From the NCBI RefSeq assembly GCF_947488515.1, contig NZ_CANKZF010000002.1, positions 1,276,294-1,340,293 on the forward strand: a stretch of DNA of 64,000 nt, in the 5' to 3' direction. Both the position numbers and the translations under genes were made by a program. Within the stretch, counting starts at the first letter, position 1; each line of letters starts with the position of its first letter. The notes below the pieces were generated by a model that saw only the letters and a program-made list of their open reading frames with translations, made no database searches and had not been told where the DNA came from. Shown here one piece after another: positions 30,817-39,895 of the stretch. This stretch comes from an uncultured Nocardioides sp. (GTDB taxonomy: Bacteria; Actinomycetota; Actinomycetes; Propionibacteriales; Nocardioidaceae).

Positions 30817-32859
30817 ATGACCGAGACTGGTGAGCCGGACCGCCCCGTCAAGGACCGGCCCTGGGTGATGCGCACCTACGCCGGCCACTCCACGGCCGAG
30901 GCGTCCAACGCGCTCTACCGCACCAACCTGGCCAAGGGCCAGACCGGCCTGAGCGTCGCCTTCGACCTGCCGACGCAGACCGGCTACGACCCGGACAGCC
31001 CGCTGAGCCGCGGCGAGGTCGGCAAGGTCGGCGTGCCGGTCCCGCACCTGGGCGAGATGCGCAAGCTCTTCCACGACATCCCGCTGACCGGGATGAACAC
31101 CTCGATGACCATCAATGCGACGGCCATGTGGCTGCTCGCGATGTACCAGGTCGTGGCGGAGGAGCAGAACCCCGACCTCTCGCCCGAGGAGGTGGCCCAC
31201 CAGCTCGCCGGCACAACCCAGAACGACATCATCAAGGAGTACCTCTCCCGGGGGACCTACGTCTTCGGGCCCGAGGCCTCCCTGCGCCTGATCGGCGACA
31301 TGATCGCCTACACGGTCCACGAGATCCCGACGTGGAACCCGATCAACATCTGCAGCTACCACCTGCAGGAGGCCGGCGCGACGCCCGTGCAGGAGCTCGC
31401 GTACGCGATGTGCACCGCGATCGCGGTCCTCGACCAGGTGAAGACGTCCGGGCAGGTCTCCGACGACGACTTCGAGAAGGTCGTCGGCCGGATCTCGTTC
31501 TTCGTCAACGCCGGTGTCCGGTTCGTGGAGGAGACCTGCAAGATGCGGGCCTTCGTGCAGCTGTGGGACGAGATCACCCGGGAGCGATACGGCGTGACCG
31601 ACCCGAAGATGCGCCGCTTCCGCTACGGCGTGCAGGTCAACTCCCTCGGCCTGACCGAGGCGCAGCCGGAGAACAACGTCCAGCGCATCGTGCTGGAGAT
31701 GCTCGGCGTGACGCTGTCCAAGGACGCCCGCGCCCGGGCGGTGCAGCTGCCCGCGTGGAACGAGGCGCTCGGCCTGCCGAGGCCGTGGGACCAGCAGTGG
31801 TCGTTGCGCTTCCAGCAGGTGCTCGCCTTCGAGTCCGACCTGCTCGAGTACGACGACATCTTCGAGGGCAGCCACGTGATCGAGGCCAAGGTCGCCGAGC
31901 TGGTCGCGGGGGCCAAGGCCGAGATCGACCGCGTGCAGGCGATGGGCGGGGCGATCGCCGCGGTGGAGTCCGGCTACATGAAGCAGAACCTCGTCTCCGC
32001 GCACGCCGCCCGCCGCGCCCGCATCGAGTCCGGCGAGGAGGTCATCGTCGGCGTCAACAGGTTCGAGACCACCGAGCCGTCCCCGCTGACCGCCGACCTC
32101 GACGCGGCCATCATGGCCGCCGACCCCGCCGCCGAGCAGGCAGCCCTCGACTCCGTCGCGGCCTGGAAGGCGCAGCGCGACGAGACCGAGGTCGCCGCGG
32201 CCCTCGCCGCCCTGGCCGAGGCCGCCAAGACAGACGCCAACCTGATGAAGCCGACCCTCGTCGCGGCCCGGGCGGGCGCGACGACGGGGGAGTGGGCCGG
32301 GACGCTGCGCGAGGTGTTCGGCGAGTTCCGCGCCCCCACCGGCGTCAGCGGTGCGGTCGGCGCCGTGTCCGACGTGGGCTCGGCCGGCGCCGAGCTGTCC
32401 GCCGTCCGTGACCGGGTGCGGGCGACCGGCGAGGAGCTGGGCGGCCGGCTGCGGGTGCTGGTCGGCAAGCCGGGGCTCGACGGTCACTCCAACGGCGCCG
32501 AGCAGGTCGCCGTACGTGCGCGCGACGCGGGCTTCGAGGTGATCTACCAGGGCATCCGGCTCACGCCGGATGAGATCGTCGCGGCGGCCGTGGCCGAGGA
32601 CGTGCACCTCGTCGGGCTCTCGATCCTCTCCGGCTCCCACATGGAGCTGGTGCCCGATGTGCTCGACGGGCTCGCGGCCGCGGGACTCGGCGACCTCCCC
32701 GTGATCGTGGGCGGCATCATCCCGGCCTCCGACGCCCGCGCACTGATCGAGCGCGGGGTGGCCGCGGTGTACACCCCCAAGGACTTCGGGTTGACCGGGA
32801 TCATGGGCGGCTTCGTGGACGTGATCCGCGCCGCCCACGGGTTGGACGACGATAGGTAA
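30817..32859 (+). CDS. meaA: Ethylmalonyl-CoA mutase (MeaA/Ecm), B12-dependent
   Basis: 680 residues with both domains in one chain. The TIM-barrel mutase domain has TYAGHSTAEASNALYR, FDLPTQTGYDPD, TGMNTSMTINATA and the NPINICSYHLQEAGA block. A C-terminal B12-binding domain (from about 545) has GLDGHSNG (the DxHxxG cobalt ligand), LSILSGSH and VGGIIP. In the ethylmalonyl-CoA pathway it turns ethylmalonyl-CoA into methylsuccinyl-CoA. Chain architecture and the NICSYH region point to Ecm rather than the two-subunit isobutyryl-CoA mutase. Partners in the window: ccr, epi, meaB and the adenosyltransferase. Confidence 0.93.
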   Translation: MTETGEPDRPVKDRPWVMRTYAGHSTAEASNALYRTNLAKGQTGLSVAFDLPTQTGYDPDSPLSRGEVGKVGVPVPHLGEMRKLFHDIPLTGMNTSMTINATAMWLLAMYQVVAEEQNPDLSPEEVAHQLAGTTQNDIIKEYLSRGTYVFGPEASLRLIGDMIAYTVHEIPTWNPINICSYHLQEAGATPVQELAYAMCTAIAVLDQVKTSGQVSDDDFEKVVGRISFFVNAGVRFVEETCKMRAFVQLWDEITRERYGVTDPKMRRFRYGVQVNSLGLTEAQPENNVQRIVLEMLGVTLSKDARARAVQLPAWNEALGLPRPWDQQWSLRFQQVLAFESDLLEYDDIFEGSHVIEAKVAELVAGAKAEIDRVQAMGGAIAAVESGYMKQNLVSAHAARRARIESGEEVIVGVNRFETTEPSPLTADLDAAIMAADPAAEQAALDSVAAWKAQRDETEVAAALAALAEAAKTDANLMKPTLVAARAGATTGEWAGTLREVFGEFRAPTGVSGAVGAVSDVGSAGAELSAVRDRVRATGEELGGRLRVLVGKPGLDGHSNGAEQVAVRARDAGFEVIYQGIRLTPDEIVAAAVAEDVHLVGLSILSGSHMELVPDVLDGLAAAGLGDLPVIVGGIIPASDARALIERGVAAVYTPKDFGLTGIMGGFVDVIRAAHGLDDDR

Positions 32860-32872
32860 GGCTGCCCTTACC
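32855..32872. promoter_or_regulatory. Palindrome resembling an IdeR/DtxR iron box
   Basis: GGTAAGG-CTGC-CCTTACC, perfect 7-bp arms. It starts at the meaA stop codon and covers the -35 to -10 zone of the small-gene promoter. The TAGGTAAGGCT half matches the DtxR/IdeR consensus I recall; the other half is less close. The ferritin gene downstream makes an iron regulator plausible. Confidence 0.5.
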
Positions 32873-32875
32873 CTC

Positions 32876-32884
32876 TGCTACCCT
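32876..32884 (+). promoter_or_regulatory. Extended -10 of a leaderless promoter (small Cys-rich gene)
   Basis: TGCTACCCT fits TGnTAnnnT and ends 6 nt before GTG 32891. Confidence 0.55.
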
Positions 32885-32890
32885 CCCGGC

Positions 32891-33130
32891 GTGGGCAAGC
32901 AGGACAAGAAGGACAAGAAGGCACGGGCCAAGGTCGACACCTCGGTCCAGCTGACGATGCGCAAGCTCCCCAAGACCGAGTGCTGCGTGTCGAAGAAGCG
33001 CTGCCAGCGGTGCCCCCTGCGCATGCTCAAGGAGGGCACCCTGCCCGTCGGCTACACCGTCCACAAGCGCAAGCTGGTGCGGCTCGACGGCAAGAAGGTC
33101 ACCAAGAAGAAGCTCGCCAAGGCAGCCTGA
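32891..33130 (+). CDS. Small basic Cys-rich protein of unknown function
   Basis: 79 residues, very basic, with runs of Lys at both ends (KQDKKDKKARAK and KKVTKKKLAKAA) and a central cluster TECCVSKKRCQRCPLRM with four Cys (C31, C32, C38, C41) that could hold zinc or an iron-sulfur centre. No membrane segment. GTG 32891 lacks a ribosome-binding site but sits 6 nt after an extended -10. It is 37 bp upstream of ferritin under an iron-box-like palindrome, so a role in iron handling is an inference only. I do not recognise a named family. Confidence 0.7.
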   Translation: MGKQDKKDKKARAKVDTSVQLTMRKLPKTECCVSKKRCQRCPLRMLKEGTLPVGYTVHKRKLVRLDGKKVTKKKLAKAA

Positions 33131-33167
33131 CCCGAGCCTGACCCGTCCGCCCGACAGAGGAGGCCCC

Positions 33168-33698
33168 GTGCCCGCCACCCGCTTCGTCGCGCAGCTCAAC
33201 GCCCAGATCGGCAACGAGCTCGCCGCCCACAACCAGTACCTCGCCTGCGCCATCTACTACGACGCGCTGACCATGCCCCGCATGGCGGCGTTCTTCTACG
33301 AGCAGGCGCTCGAGGAGCGCGGGCACGCCATGATGATGGTCCAGTACCTCGTCGACACCGACTCCGAGGTCGTCATCCCGGCCGTCGCCGCGCCGACCTC
33401 GGCCTTCGCCGACCTCGTCGCCCCGGTCGAGCTGGCCCTCGCCCAGGAGCGCACGGTCACCGACCAGGTCAACGGCCTGCTGCGCATCGCGCGCGAGGAG
33501 AGTGACTTCGCCTCCGAGCAGTTCATGCAGTGGTTCATCAAGGAGCAGGTCGAGGAGGTCGCGACCATGAGCGACCTGCTGGCGGTCGCGACCCGCAACC
33601 GCGACGACATCGAGGACATCGAGGAGTACGTCGCCCGTGAGCACGGCGGCGAGGGCGAGGACCCGACCGCGCCGCGCCAGGCCGGCGCCGGGGGCTGA
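33168..33698 (+). CDS. Ferritin-like iron-storage protein
   Basis: 176 residues, four-helix bundle. Ferroxidase-site ligands are visible as E17 (IGNELAAHNQY), E50 and H53 (LEERGHAMMM), with further acidic residues in ALAQERTVTDQVNGL and SEQFMQWFIKEQVEE. It oxidises Fe(II) and stores ferric iron in a 24-mer shell. GTG 33168 has GAGGAGG 4 nt upstream. A Glu/Asp-rich tail (REHGGEGEDP) follows helix 5. Probably co-transcribed with the small Cys-rich gene. Confidence 0.92.
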   Translation: MPATRFVAQLNAQIGNELAAHNQYLACAIYYDALTMPRMAAFFYEQALEERGHAMMMVQYLVDTDSEVVIPAVAAPTSAFADLVAPVELALAQERTVTDQVNGLLRIAREESDFASEQFMQWFIKEQVEEVATMSDLLAVATRNRDDIEDIEEYVAREHGGEGEDPTAPRQAGAGG

Positions 33699-33710
33699 CA
33701 GACTGCCGCC

Positions 33711-34625
33711 ATGGGGCGTGTGATCGTCGTCGGGGCCGGGGTCGTCGGACTGACGTGCGCGGTGCGGCTGCTCGAGGCCGGGCACCGCGTGGACGTCGTC
33801 GCTCGCGACCTCCCGCTCGAGACCACCTCCGTGGTCGCGGCCGCGCTCTGGTCGCCGTACGTCAACGAGCAGGAGCACGTCCTGCGGTGGTCCCGTCGCG
33901 CCTACGACGTCTTCGCCGGGCTGGCGGCCGACGACCGGACGGGGGTGAGGCTGCGGGAGGGGACCGAGGTGTTCCGCGAGGAGTCGCCGCCTCCGTGGTG
34001 GTACGAGGCGCTGCCCAGCAACGCCGGGCCGGACCGGGAGACGCGGCTGCCCGCAGGCTTCGCCGCCGGGTGGACGATGACCTGCCCGGTCATCGAGATG
34101 CCGGTCTACCTGCGCTGGCTCGTCGCACGGGTCGCGGAGCTGGGCGGCACGATCACCCGGATGAACCTCAGCAGCCTCCCCACGGACAGCGGAGCGCTGG
34201 TCGTCAATGCCAGCGGGATCGGGGCCAAGCACCTGGCCGCCGACCCGACCGTCGGACCGGTCCGCGGTCAGGTGTTGTACGTCGAGCAGGTGGGCCTCGA
34301 GCGCTGGGTGCTCGACAGCGACGCGCCGACGTACGTCATCCCGCGTGGTCGCGACATCGTGGTGGGCGGCACCCACGTGGCGGGGGAGTGGAGCCGGACC
34401 GTGGAGCCGGCCACCGCGTCGTCCATCCTGGAGCGGGCCATCGCGCTCGCGCCCGAGATCGGCGGCGCCCGGGTGCTCGGGCACAAGGTCGGCCTGCGGC
34501 CGGCCCGACCGTCCGTGCGGCTCGAGCGGGTCGGGGACGTCGTGCACTGCTACGGCCACGGCGGCTGCGGCGTCACCGTGAGCTGGGGCTGCGCCGACGA
34601 CGTGGTCGGACTGGCCGATGGGTGA
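33711..34625 (+). CDS. D-amino-acid oxidase (FAD-dependent)
   Basis: 304 residues. N-terminal FAD motif VIVVGAGVVGLTCAVRLLEAGH. Substrate-site features of DAAO include PTYVIPRG with its Tyr, the RPARPSVRLE segment whose Arg binds the carboxylate, and the closing HCYGHGGCGVTVSWG loop. It oxidatively deaminates D-amino acids to keto acids, ammonia and hydrogen peroxide. ATG 33711, 12 bp after ferritin; the 3' end overlaps the phosphatase gene by 8 bp. Confidence 0.9.
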   Translation: MGRVIVVGAGVVGLTCAVRLLEAGHRVDVVARDLPLETTSVVAAALWSPYVNEQEHVLRWSRRAYDVFAGLAADDRTGVRLREGTEVFREESPPPWWYEALPSNAGPDRETRLPAGFAAGWTMTCPVIEMPVYLRWLVARVAELGGTITRMNLSSLPTDSGALVVNASGIGAKHLAADPTVGPVRGQVLYVEQVGLERWVLDSDAPTYVIPRGRDIVVGGTHVAGEWSRTVEPATASSILERAIALAPEIGGARVLGHKVGLRPARPSVRLERVGDVVHCYGHGGCGVTVSWGCADDVVGLADG

Positions 34626-35229
34626 CCTCCAGTGCGCCGCGCGGGTCTTCGTCGCGCGTCACGGCGCGGCCGACTACGAGAGCGAGCTCCTCAGCGACGC
34701 GGGCGGCTGGTTGAGCCCGCTCGGCCGTCAGCAGTCGCGAGACCTGGCCGGCCAGCTCGAGGGTGAGCGGATCTCGCACGTGTGGACCAGCGACCTCTCG
34801 CGTGCCGTGCAGACCGGGGAGATCGTCGCCGCCAGGACCGGCGTCGACGTCACCGTCCGCACCGGCCTGCGCGAGTTCGGCGTCGGGGACGCCGCCGGGA
34901 CGACGGGTGATCCCGACCCGTTCGCGTCGACGTTCGCCGCCTGGCTCGGCGGCGACCTGTCCGCCCGGATCCCCGGGGGCGAGAGCGGGCTCGAGGTGGT
35001 GGCCCGCTACGAGGCCGTCCTCGAGGAGGTCGCCGACGCGCACCGGGGCGAGTCGGTGCTGGTGGTCAGCCACGGCGGCGTCATGTCCATGGTGCTTCCG
35101 CTGCTGGCCAGCAACCTCGCGCCCGACCACACTCGCGACATCCCGCTGCCCAACTGCGGCGTGGTCGCGCTCGAGGCCGACGCCGACGGCTGGGTGGCCC
35201 GCTCCTGGGCGGGCCGGCCGCTCGCCTGA
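34618..35229 (+). CDS. Histidine phosphatase family protein
   Basis: 203 residues, phosphoglycerate-mutase-like fold. Catalytic RHG is in FVARHGAADYES, the second phosphate-pocket block is TSDLSRAVQTGEI, and the distal His is in LVVSHGGVMSMV. These cytoplasmic enzymes remove phosphate from small molecules; the substrate is unknown. ATG 34618 lies inside the end of the oxidase gene, so the two are coupled. Confidence 0.88.
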   Translation: MGDLQCAARVFVARHGAADYESELLSDAGGWLSPLGRQQSRDLAGQLEGERISHVWTSDLSRAVQTGEIVAARTGVDVTVRTGLREFGVGDAAGTTGDPDPFASTFAAWLGGDLSARIPGGESGLEVVARYEAVLEEVADAHRGESVLVVSHGGVMSMVLPLLASNLAPDHTRDIPLPNCGVVALEADADGWVARSWAGRPLA

Positions 35230-35248
35230 CCGATGATCGTCGTGACGG

Positions 35249-35692
35249 TCAGCGCGTCACGCCGACGGCCCACAGCAGGACGGCGAGGGCGATCATCGCG
35301 ACCAGCGCCAGCCCCATGCGTACGGCCATCCCCTTCGTCCACAGCGACATGAGCGTCTCGCTGCGGCCACGGCGGTCGAGCGGCGTCACCTCGACGACCG
35401 CTCCGCGGTCGATCGGGCCGTACACGTGGGGATAGGTGTCGTCGCCGACCGGCTCGACCCGCACCTCCGCGTCCGTCAGCCGCGAGGGGTCGATGGTGAG
35501 CAGCACGAGGTGCTCGCCGGCGCCGCGGTAGTAGCGGTCGAACACGCCCTGCACCTGGTCACGCCGGCTGGCGTGGATGAACCCCTCCTCCTCGAGGGTG
35601 CGCCCGATGGTCGAGGTGGTGTAGTTCCCGCTCTCCAGCGTCCGCCGCCAGTCCGCGGCCGTGGCGATGTGGAAGATGCGCTCAGGCACCAT
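35249..35692 (-). CDS. DUF952 protein with C-terminal membrane anchor
   Basis: 147 residues. The first about 105 are a DUF952 domain (FHIATAADWRRTLESGNY, EEEGFIHASRRDQV, LTIDPSRLTDAEVRVEP, YPHVYGPID). The domain usually stands alone; here about 40 residues follow, containing one membrane helix (MGLALVAMIALAVLLWAVGV) near the C-terminus, so this is predicted to be a tail-anchored form. ATG 35692 overlaps the NucS stop (TGATG), so translation is coupled. Function unknown. Confidence 0.8.
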   Translation of the reverse strand: MVPERIFHIATAADWRRTLESGNYTTSTIGRTLEEEGFIHASRRDQVQGVFDRYYRGAGEHLVLLTIDPSRLTDAEVRVEPVGDDTYPHVYGPIDRGAVVEVTPLDRRGRSETLMSLWTKGMAVRMGLALVAMIALAVLLWAVGVTR

Positions 35693-36378
35693 CAGAAGAG
35701 CCGGTGCTCGGCGTCGTCCATGCCGCGGAGCGCGTCGTAGTCGACGAGGGCGCAGGCGATGCCGCGGTTGGTGGCGAGCACGCGGGCCTGGGGCTTGATC
35801 TCCTGGGCGGCGTAGATGCCGCGCACGGGTCCCTTGCTGGTGAGCATCGGGTCCCGGTTGAGGAGCTCGAGGTAGCGCGTGAGCTGCTCGACGCCGTCGA
35901 TCTCGCCACGCCGTTTGATCTCGACCGCGACGGACAGGCCGTCGGCGTCGCGGCACATGAGGTCGACGGGGCCGATGGCCGTCATGAACTCCCGGCGGAC
36001 CAGGGTGAGGCCGTCGGCGAGGGTGGCGGGGTGCTCGGCGAGCAGCTCCTGGAGGTGCTTCTCGACGCCGTCCTTCTGCAGGCCCGGGTCGACGCCGAGG
36101 TCGTGCGAGGAGTCGTGCAGCACCTCCTCGATGAGGATCCGCAGGGTGTCGTCGGACTTGGTCGCGGTCACCAGCCACTCGGCCTGGCCGTCCTCGGAGA
36201 CGCCTTCGCGGACGGTGCACGGGGGCGACATCCAGTTGAGCGGCTTGTAGGAGCCGCCGTCGGAGTGGATCAGCACCGACCCGTCCGACTTGAGCATCAG
36301 GACGCGGGTGGCGAGCGGGAGGTGGGCCGAGAGACGTCCGGCGTAGTCCACCTGGCAGCGTGCGACGACGATCCTCAC
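35692..36378 (-). CDS. nucS: Endonuclease NucS (mismatch repair)
   Basis: 228 residues. NucS cuts mismatched DNA in actinobacteria, which lack MutS/MutL. The N-terminal domain begins [20 protein letters not shown]; the C-terminal nuclease core has GPVDLMCRD and [20 protein letters not shown] (Asp, Glu-x-Lys). The very end, DDAEHRLF, looks like the beta-clamp-binding motif known for NucS. GTG 36378 matches family N-termini and lies 8 nt after TAGATT. Divergent from the GNAT-MOSC gene by 24 bp. Confidence 0.94.
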   Translation of the reverse strand: MRIVVARCQVDYAGRLSAHLPLATRVLMLKSDGSVLIHSDGGSYKPLNWMSPPCTVREGVSEDGQAEWLVTATKSDDTLRILIEEVLHDSSHDLGVDPGLQKDGVEKHLQELLAEHPATLADGLTLVRREFMTAIGPVDLMCRDADGLSVAVEIKRRGEIDGVEQLTRYLELLNRDPMLTSKGPVRGIYAAQEIKPQARVLATNRGIACALVDYDALRGMDDAEHRLF

Positions 36379-36386
36379 GACGGGCG

Positions 36387-36396
36387 AATCTACAGT
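36387..36396. promoter_or_regulatory. Overlapping divergent -10 elements (nucS and GNAT-MOSC)
   Basis: TAGATT on the minus strand (36387-36392) and TACAGT on the plus strand (36391-36396) share two base pairs, 8 and 6 nt from the divergent start codons. Confidence 0.5.
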
Positions 36397-36402
36397 GACC
36401 CC

Positions 36403-37509
36403 GTGACCGACCACGCAGTGCGCCCCGCGCGGCAGCGCGACCTCGAGCAGCTGGCGGCCCTGGAGGACTCCGGGCTCGCGATGTTCGAGGAGGTGCTCGG
36501 GGACCTCACCGGCGACGCGCTGGCCTCCCCGGCCGTCAGCGGGCACGACCGGGCGGCCGAGCCGGGCTTCATCCTGGTGGCGGGGGACCCGGCCATCGGC
36601 TTCGCCCACGTGCGCGACCTGGAGTCGCACGCGCACCTCGACCAGATCTCGGTGCACCCCGAGCACGCCCGTCGCGGGGTCGGCGCCGCACTGCTGGAGG
36701 CGGCGGCCGAGCGCGCGACGGTCAAGGGGCACGGTTCGCTGACGTTGACGACGTACGCCGACATCGCGTGGAACGCACCGTTCTACGCCCGTCACGGCTT
36801 CGTCGAGGTCGGCGACGACGAGCCGCGGACGAAGACCCAGCTCGCGATCTCGAGCAATGAGGAGCGGCTCGGCCTGGAGCGCCATGGCCGGAGGATCTGG
36901 ATGCGACGGGTCCTCCGTGCCCACCGGACCACCGAGGAGATCGCCGACTTCCTGCCGACGATCGACGCGAGCCCGCGCGACGTCGGGACGCTCCGCTCCG
37001 TCGTACGCCGGCCGGGTCCCGGGCAGCGCGAGGTGCTGGACGTCGGCCACCTCGACGTCACCGAGGGCCTCGTCGGCGACACGTGGATCGAGCGGGGGAG
37101 TCGTCGGATGCCGGACGGCTCGCCCCACCCCGACATGCAGCTCAACCTGATGAACCACCGCTTCGTCGAGCTCCTCGCCCAGGACCCCGAGCGCGAGCAG
37201 CTCGCCGGCGACCAGATGTTCGTCGACCTCGACCTGTCCCACGACAACCTGCCCGCGTGGAGCGAGCTCCACATCGGCGGGCCCGACGGCGCGGTCATCG
37301 TGGTCACCGACCAGCCGCACACCGGGTGCGGCAAGTTCATCGCCCGCTTCGGCAAGGACGCGCTGGCCTTCGTCAACGGGCCGGAGGGCAAGCCCCGCCG
37401 GCTGCGCGGGCTGTGCGCCAAGGTGGTGCGCCCGGGCCCGGTCCGACCGGGCGACGAGGTGCGCGTCGTACGCCCACCGGCCCTCGCTCCCGACGCCCCC
37501 GTGGAGTGA
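36403..37509 (+). CDS. GNAT acetyltransferase-MOSC domain fusion protein
   Basis: 368 residues in one uninterrupted frame. Residues 1-170 form a GNAT fold ([20 protein letters not shown], the acetyl-CoA loop, and [13 protein letters not shown]). Residues about 195-360 are a MOSC domain with [35 protein letters not shown] and the conserved Cys in [19 protein letters not shown] domains carry sulfur or molybdenum-cofactor chemistry. Stand-alone versions of each half are common; the fusion is unusual. GTG 36403 has a TACAGT box 6 nt upstream and no Shine-Dalgarno. Confidence 0.85.
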   Translation: MTDHAVRPARQRDLEQLAALEDSGLAMFEEVLGDLTGDALASPAVSGHDRAAEPGFILVAGDPAIGFAHVRDLESHAHLDQISVHPEHARRGVGAALLEAAAERATVKGHGSLTLTTYADIAWNAPFYARHGFVEVGDDEPRTKTQLAISSNEERLGLERHGRRIWMRRVLRAHRTTEEIADFLPTIDASPRDVGTLRSVVRRPGPGQREVLDVGHLDVTEGLVGDTWIERGSRRMPDGSPHPDMQLNLMNHRFVELLAQDPEREQLAGDQMFVDLDLSHDNLPAWSELHIGGPDGAVIVVTDQPHTGCGKFIARFGKDALAFVNGPEGKPRRLRGLCAKVVRPGPVRPGDEVRVVRPPALAPDAPVE

Positions 37510-37555
37510 CGCTTCCCACATCCTCGATGCGCGGACGGCATGGGAGCATGCGTCC

Positions 37556-39349
37556 ATGACTGACACGGCTACGGCTACGTTCACCTCCGTCGGCGTCATC
37601 GGCCTCGGCACCATGGGCGCCGGCATCGCCGAGGTGTTCGCGCGCAACGGCTACTCGGTCATCGGGGTCGAGGTCAGCGACGCGGCCCTCCAGCGCGGGC
37701 GCGAGCACCTCGAGCACTCCACGGGGCGGGCGGTCAAGCGCGAGAAGATGACGCAGGAAGCGGCCGACGAGCTGCTCGGCCGCATCACGCTGACGACCGA
37801 GATGCAGGACCTCGCCGACGCCGACCTGGTGGTCGAGGCCGTCGTCGAGTCGCTCGAGGTCAAGAAGTCGATCTTCCGGATGCTGGACGGCATCGTCCGC
37901 CCGGACGCCGTCCTGGCGACGAACACGTCCTCGCTCAGCGTCACCGAGATCTCCACCGCCAACTCGAGCCCCGGCCGCGTGGTGGGCGTCCACTTCTTCA
38001 ACCCGGCGCCCGTGCAGAACCTCGTCGAGGTCATCCGCACGGTCGTGACCGACCCCGACGTCCTCGCCGACGTGGTGACGCTGCTGCGCGACCTGGGCAA
38101 GAACCCGGTCGTCTGCGGTGACAAGGCCGGCTTCATCGCCAACACGCTCCTCTTCGGCTACCTCAACCACGCCGTCGCGATGTACGAGGGCAAGTACGCC
38201 TCGCGCGAGGACATCGACGCCGCCATGCGCTTCGGCTGCGGCTACCCGATGGGACCGCTGGCGCTGCTCGACCTGATCGGCCTCGACACGGCCTACGAGA
38301 TCCTCGACACGATGTACAAGCAGGGCCGCGACCGGCTGCACGCGCCGGCGCCGATCCTCAAGCAGTACGTCACCGCGGGCCTGCTGGGCCGCAAGTCGGG
38401 ACGCGGCTTCTACACCTACGAGGCGCCGGACAGCCCGGTGGTGGTCGACGACGCGCACACCCCGAGCGCCGACGACAAGCCGCAGCTGCGCCACGACGTC
38501 CGGCTCGTCGGCGTCGTGGGCACCGGCACGATGGCCTGCGGCATCGTCGAGGTCTTCGCCAAGGCCGGTTACGACGTGCTCTTCACCGGTCGCGGCCAGG
38601 ACAAGGTCGCCGGCGTCGTCGCGGCGATCACGAAGAACTTCGACAAGCAGATCCAGCGCGGCCGCGCCACCGAGGAGCAGAAGACCGAGGTGCTCGGCCG
38701 GGTGCGCGGCACCACGTCGCTCGACGACCTCAAGGACGTGGACCTCGTCGTCGAGGCGATCGCGGAGGACCTCGCCATCAAGACGACGCTCTTCGAGAAC
38801 CTCGACGAGATCTGCAAGCCCGGCGCCATCCTGGCGACGACCACGTCCTCGCTGCCGATCATCTCGATGGCGAGGGTGACCAAGCGTCCGCAGGACGTCA
38901 TCGGCATGCACTTCTTCAACCCCGCCGCGGTCATGAAGCTCGTCGAGGTCGTGTCCACCGTCGCCACCGACGAGGCGGTCACCGAGACCGTCCTAGCGCT
39001 GTGCGAGGAGGTCGGCAAGGTGGCGGTGCGGTGCGGCGACCGTTCGGGCTTCATCGTCAACGCGCTGCTCTTCCCCTACCTCAACGACGCGGTGAAGATG
39101 CTCGAGGCGCACTACGCGACCGCAGACGACATCGACACGGCCATGAAGCAGGGCTGCGCGCTCCCGATGGGGCCCTTCGAGCTGCTCGACGTGGTGGGCA
39201 ACGACGTCTCGCTGGCGATCCAGCGCGAGCTCTACCTCGAGTTCCGCGAGCCCGGCTTCGCGCCGGCCCCGCTGCTCGAGCACCTCGTCACGGCCGGCTA
39301 CCTCGGCCGCAAGACCGGTCGCGGCTTCCGCGACTACAGCGCGCGCTAG
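37556..39349 (+). CDS. 3-Hydroxybutyryl-CoA dehydrogenase, tandem-domain form
   Basis: 597 residues made of two complete 3-hydroxyacyl-CoA dehydrogenase units (about 10-290 and 312-597). Unit 1 has [15 protein letters not shown], the catalytic [12 protein letters not shown] and [12 protein letters not shown]; unit 2 has [27 protein letters not shown] and [11 protein letters not shown]. The double form of about 595 residues is common in actinobacteria. It interconverts acetoacetyl-CoA and 3-hydroxybutyryl-CoA, here probably feeding the ethylmalonyl-CoA pathway. The stop shares CTAG with the convergent VOC gene. Confidence 0.93.
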   Translation: MTDTATATFTSVGVIGLGTMGAGIAEVFARNGYSVIGVEVSDAALQRGREHLEHSTGRAVKREKMTQEAADELLGRITLTTEMQDLADADLVVEAVVESLEVKKSIFRMLDGIVRPDAVLATNTSSLSVTEISTANSSPGRVVGVHFFNPAPVQNLVEVIRTVVTDPDVLADVVTLLRDLGKNPVVCGDKAGFIANTLLFGYLNHAVAMYEGKYASREDIDAAMRFGCGYPMGPLALLDLIGLDTAYEILDTMYKQGRDRLHAPAPILKQYVTAGLLGRKSGRGFYTYEAPDSPVVVDDAHTPSADDKPQLRHDVRLVGVVGTGTMACGIVEVFAKAGYDVLFTGRGQDKVAGVVAAITKNFDKQIQRGRATEEQKTEVLGRVRGTTSLDDLKDVDLVVEAIAEDLAIKTTLFENLDEICKPGAILATTTSSLPIISMARVTKRPQDVIGMHFFNPAAVMKLVEVVSTVATDEAVTETVLALCEEVGKVAVRCGDRSGFIVNALLFPYLNDAVKMLEAHYATADDIDTAMKQGCALPMGPFELLDVVGNDVSLAIQRELYLEFREPGFAPAPLLEHLVTAGYLGRKTGRGFRDYSAR

Positions 39350-39807
39350 TCCAAGCAGAACTCGTTGCCCTCCGGGTCGGTCATGACGATGTGGCCCGCG
39401 GACATCGGCGGGGCGGGCTCGTGCCGCTCGACCCGGGTCGCACCGAGGGCGACGAGGCGGTCGCTCTCGGCCTCCAGCGCTGCCATCCGCTCGTCGCCGT
39501 CGAGCCCGGGTGCGGCCCTGAGGTCGAGGTGGACGCGGTTCTTCGCCGTCTTGCCCTCGGGCACCTGCTGGAAGAACAGCCGGGGCCCGTCGCCGTCGGG
39601 GTCCTGAGCCGCGGACGCAGAGTTCCACTGCGACTCCGGCACGCCGACCTCGCGGAGGAAGTCGTGCCAGGCGTCGAAGGGGTCCTGGCCCGGGGCGAGG
39701 TCACGCCCCGGTGGCGGCGGGTTGACGTATCCCATCGCGTCGGCCCAGAAGCGCGAGAGCGACTCGGGGTCGTGGGCGTCGAAGGTCACCTGGATGGTCC
39801 GGCTCAT
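39346..39807 (-). CDS. VOC-family (glyoxalase/bleomycin-resistance-like) protein
   Basis: 153 residues with two beta-alpha-beta-beta-beta modules. It opens with TIQVTFDAHDPESLSRFWAD and ends [16 protein letters not shown]; the central VHLDL strand and closing Glu are potential metal ligands. This subgroup is annotated only as VOC proteins. ATG 39807 (MSRTIQ) is preferred; ATGs at 39816 and further upstream only add non-conserved residues. Confidence 0.8.
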   Translation of the reverse strand: MSRTIQVTFDAHDPESLSRFWADAMGYVNPPPPGRDLAPGQDPFDAWHDFLREVGVPESQWNSASAAQDPDGDGPRLFFQQVPEGKTAKNRVHLDLRAAPGLDGDERMAALEAESDRLVALGATRVERHEPAPPMSAGHIVMTDPEGNEFCLD

Positions 39808-39895
39808 GCCGGCCATCCTGCCGCGCGCCACCGACATCGGCCATCGCCGCGAGCGCGGCACGCCCCGTCCGGCAGGGTCTTCGGGCCGCGAGCGG

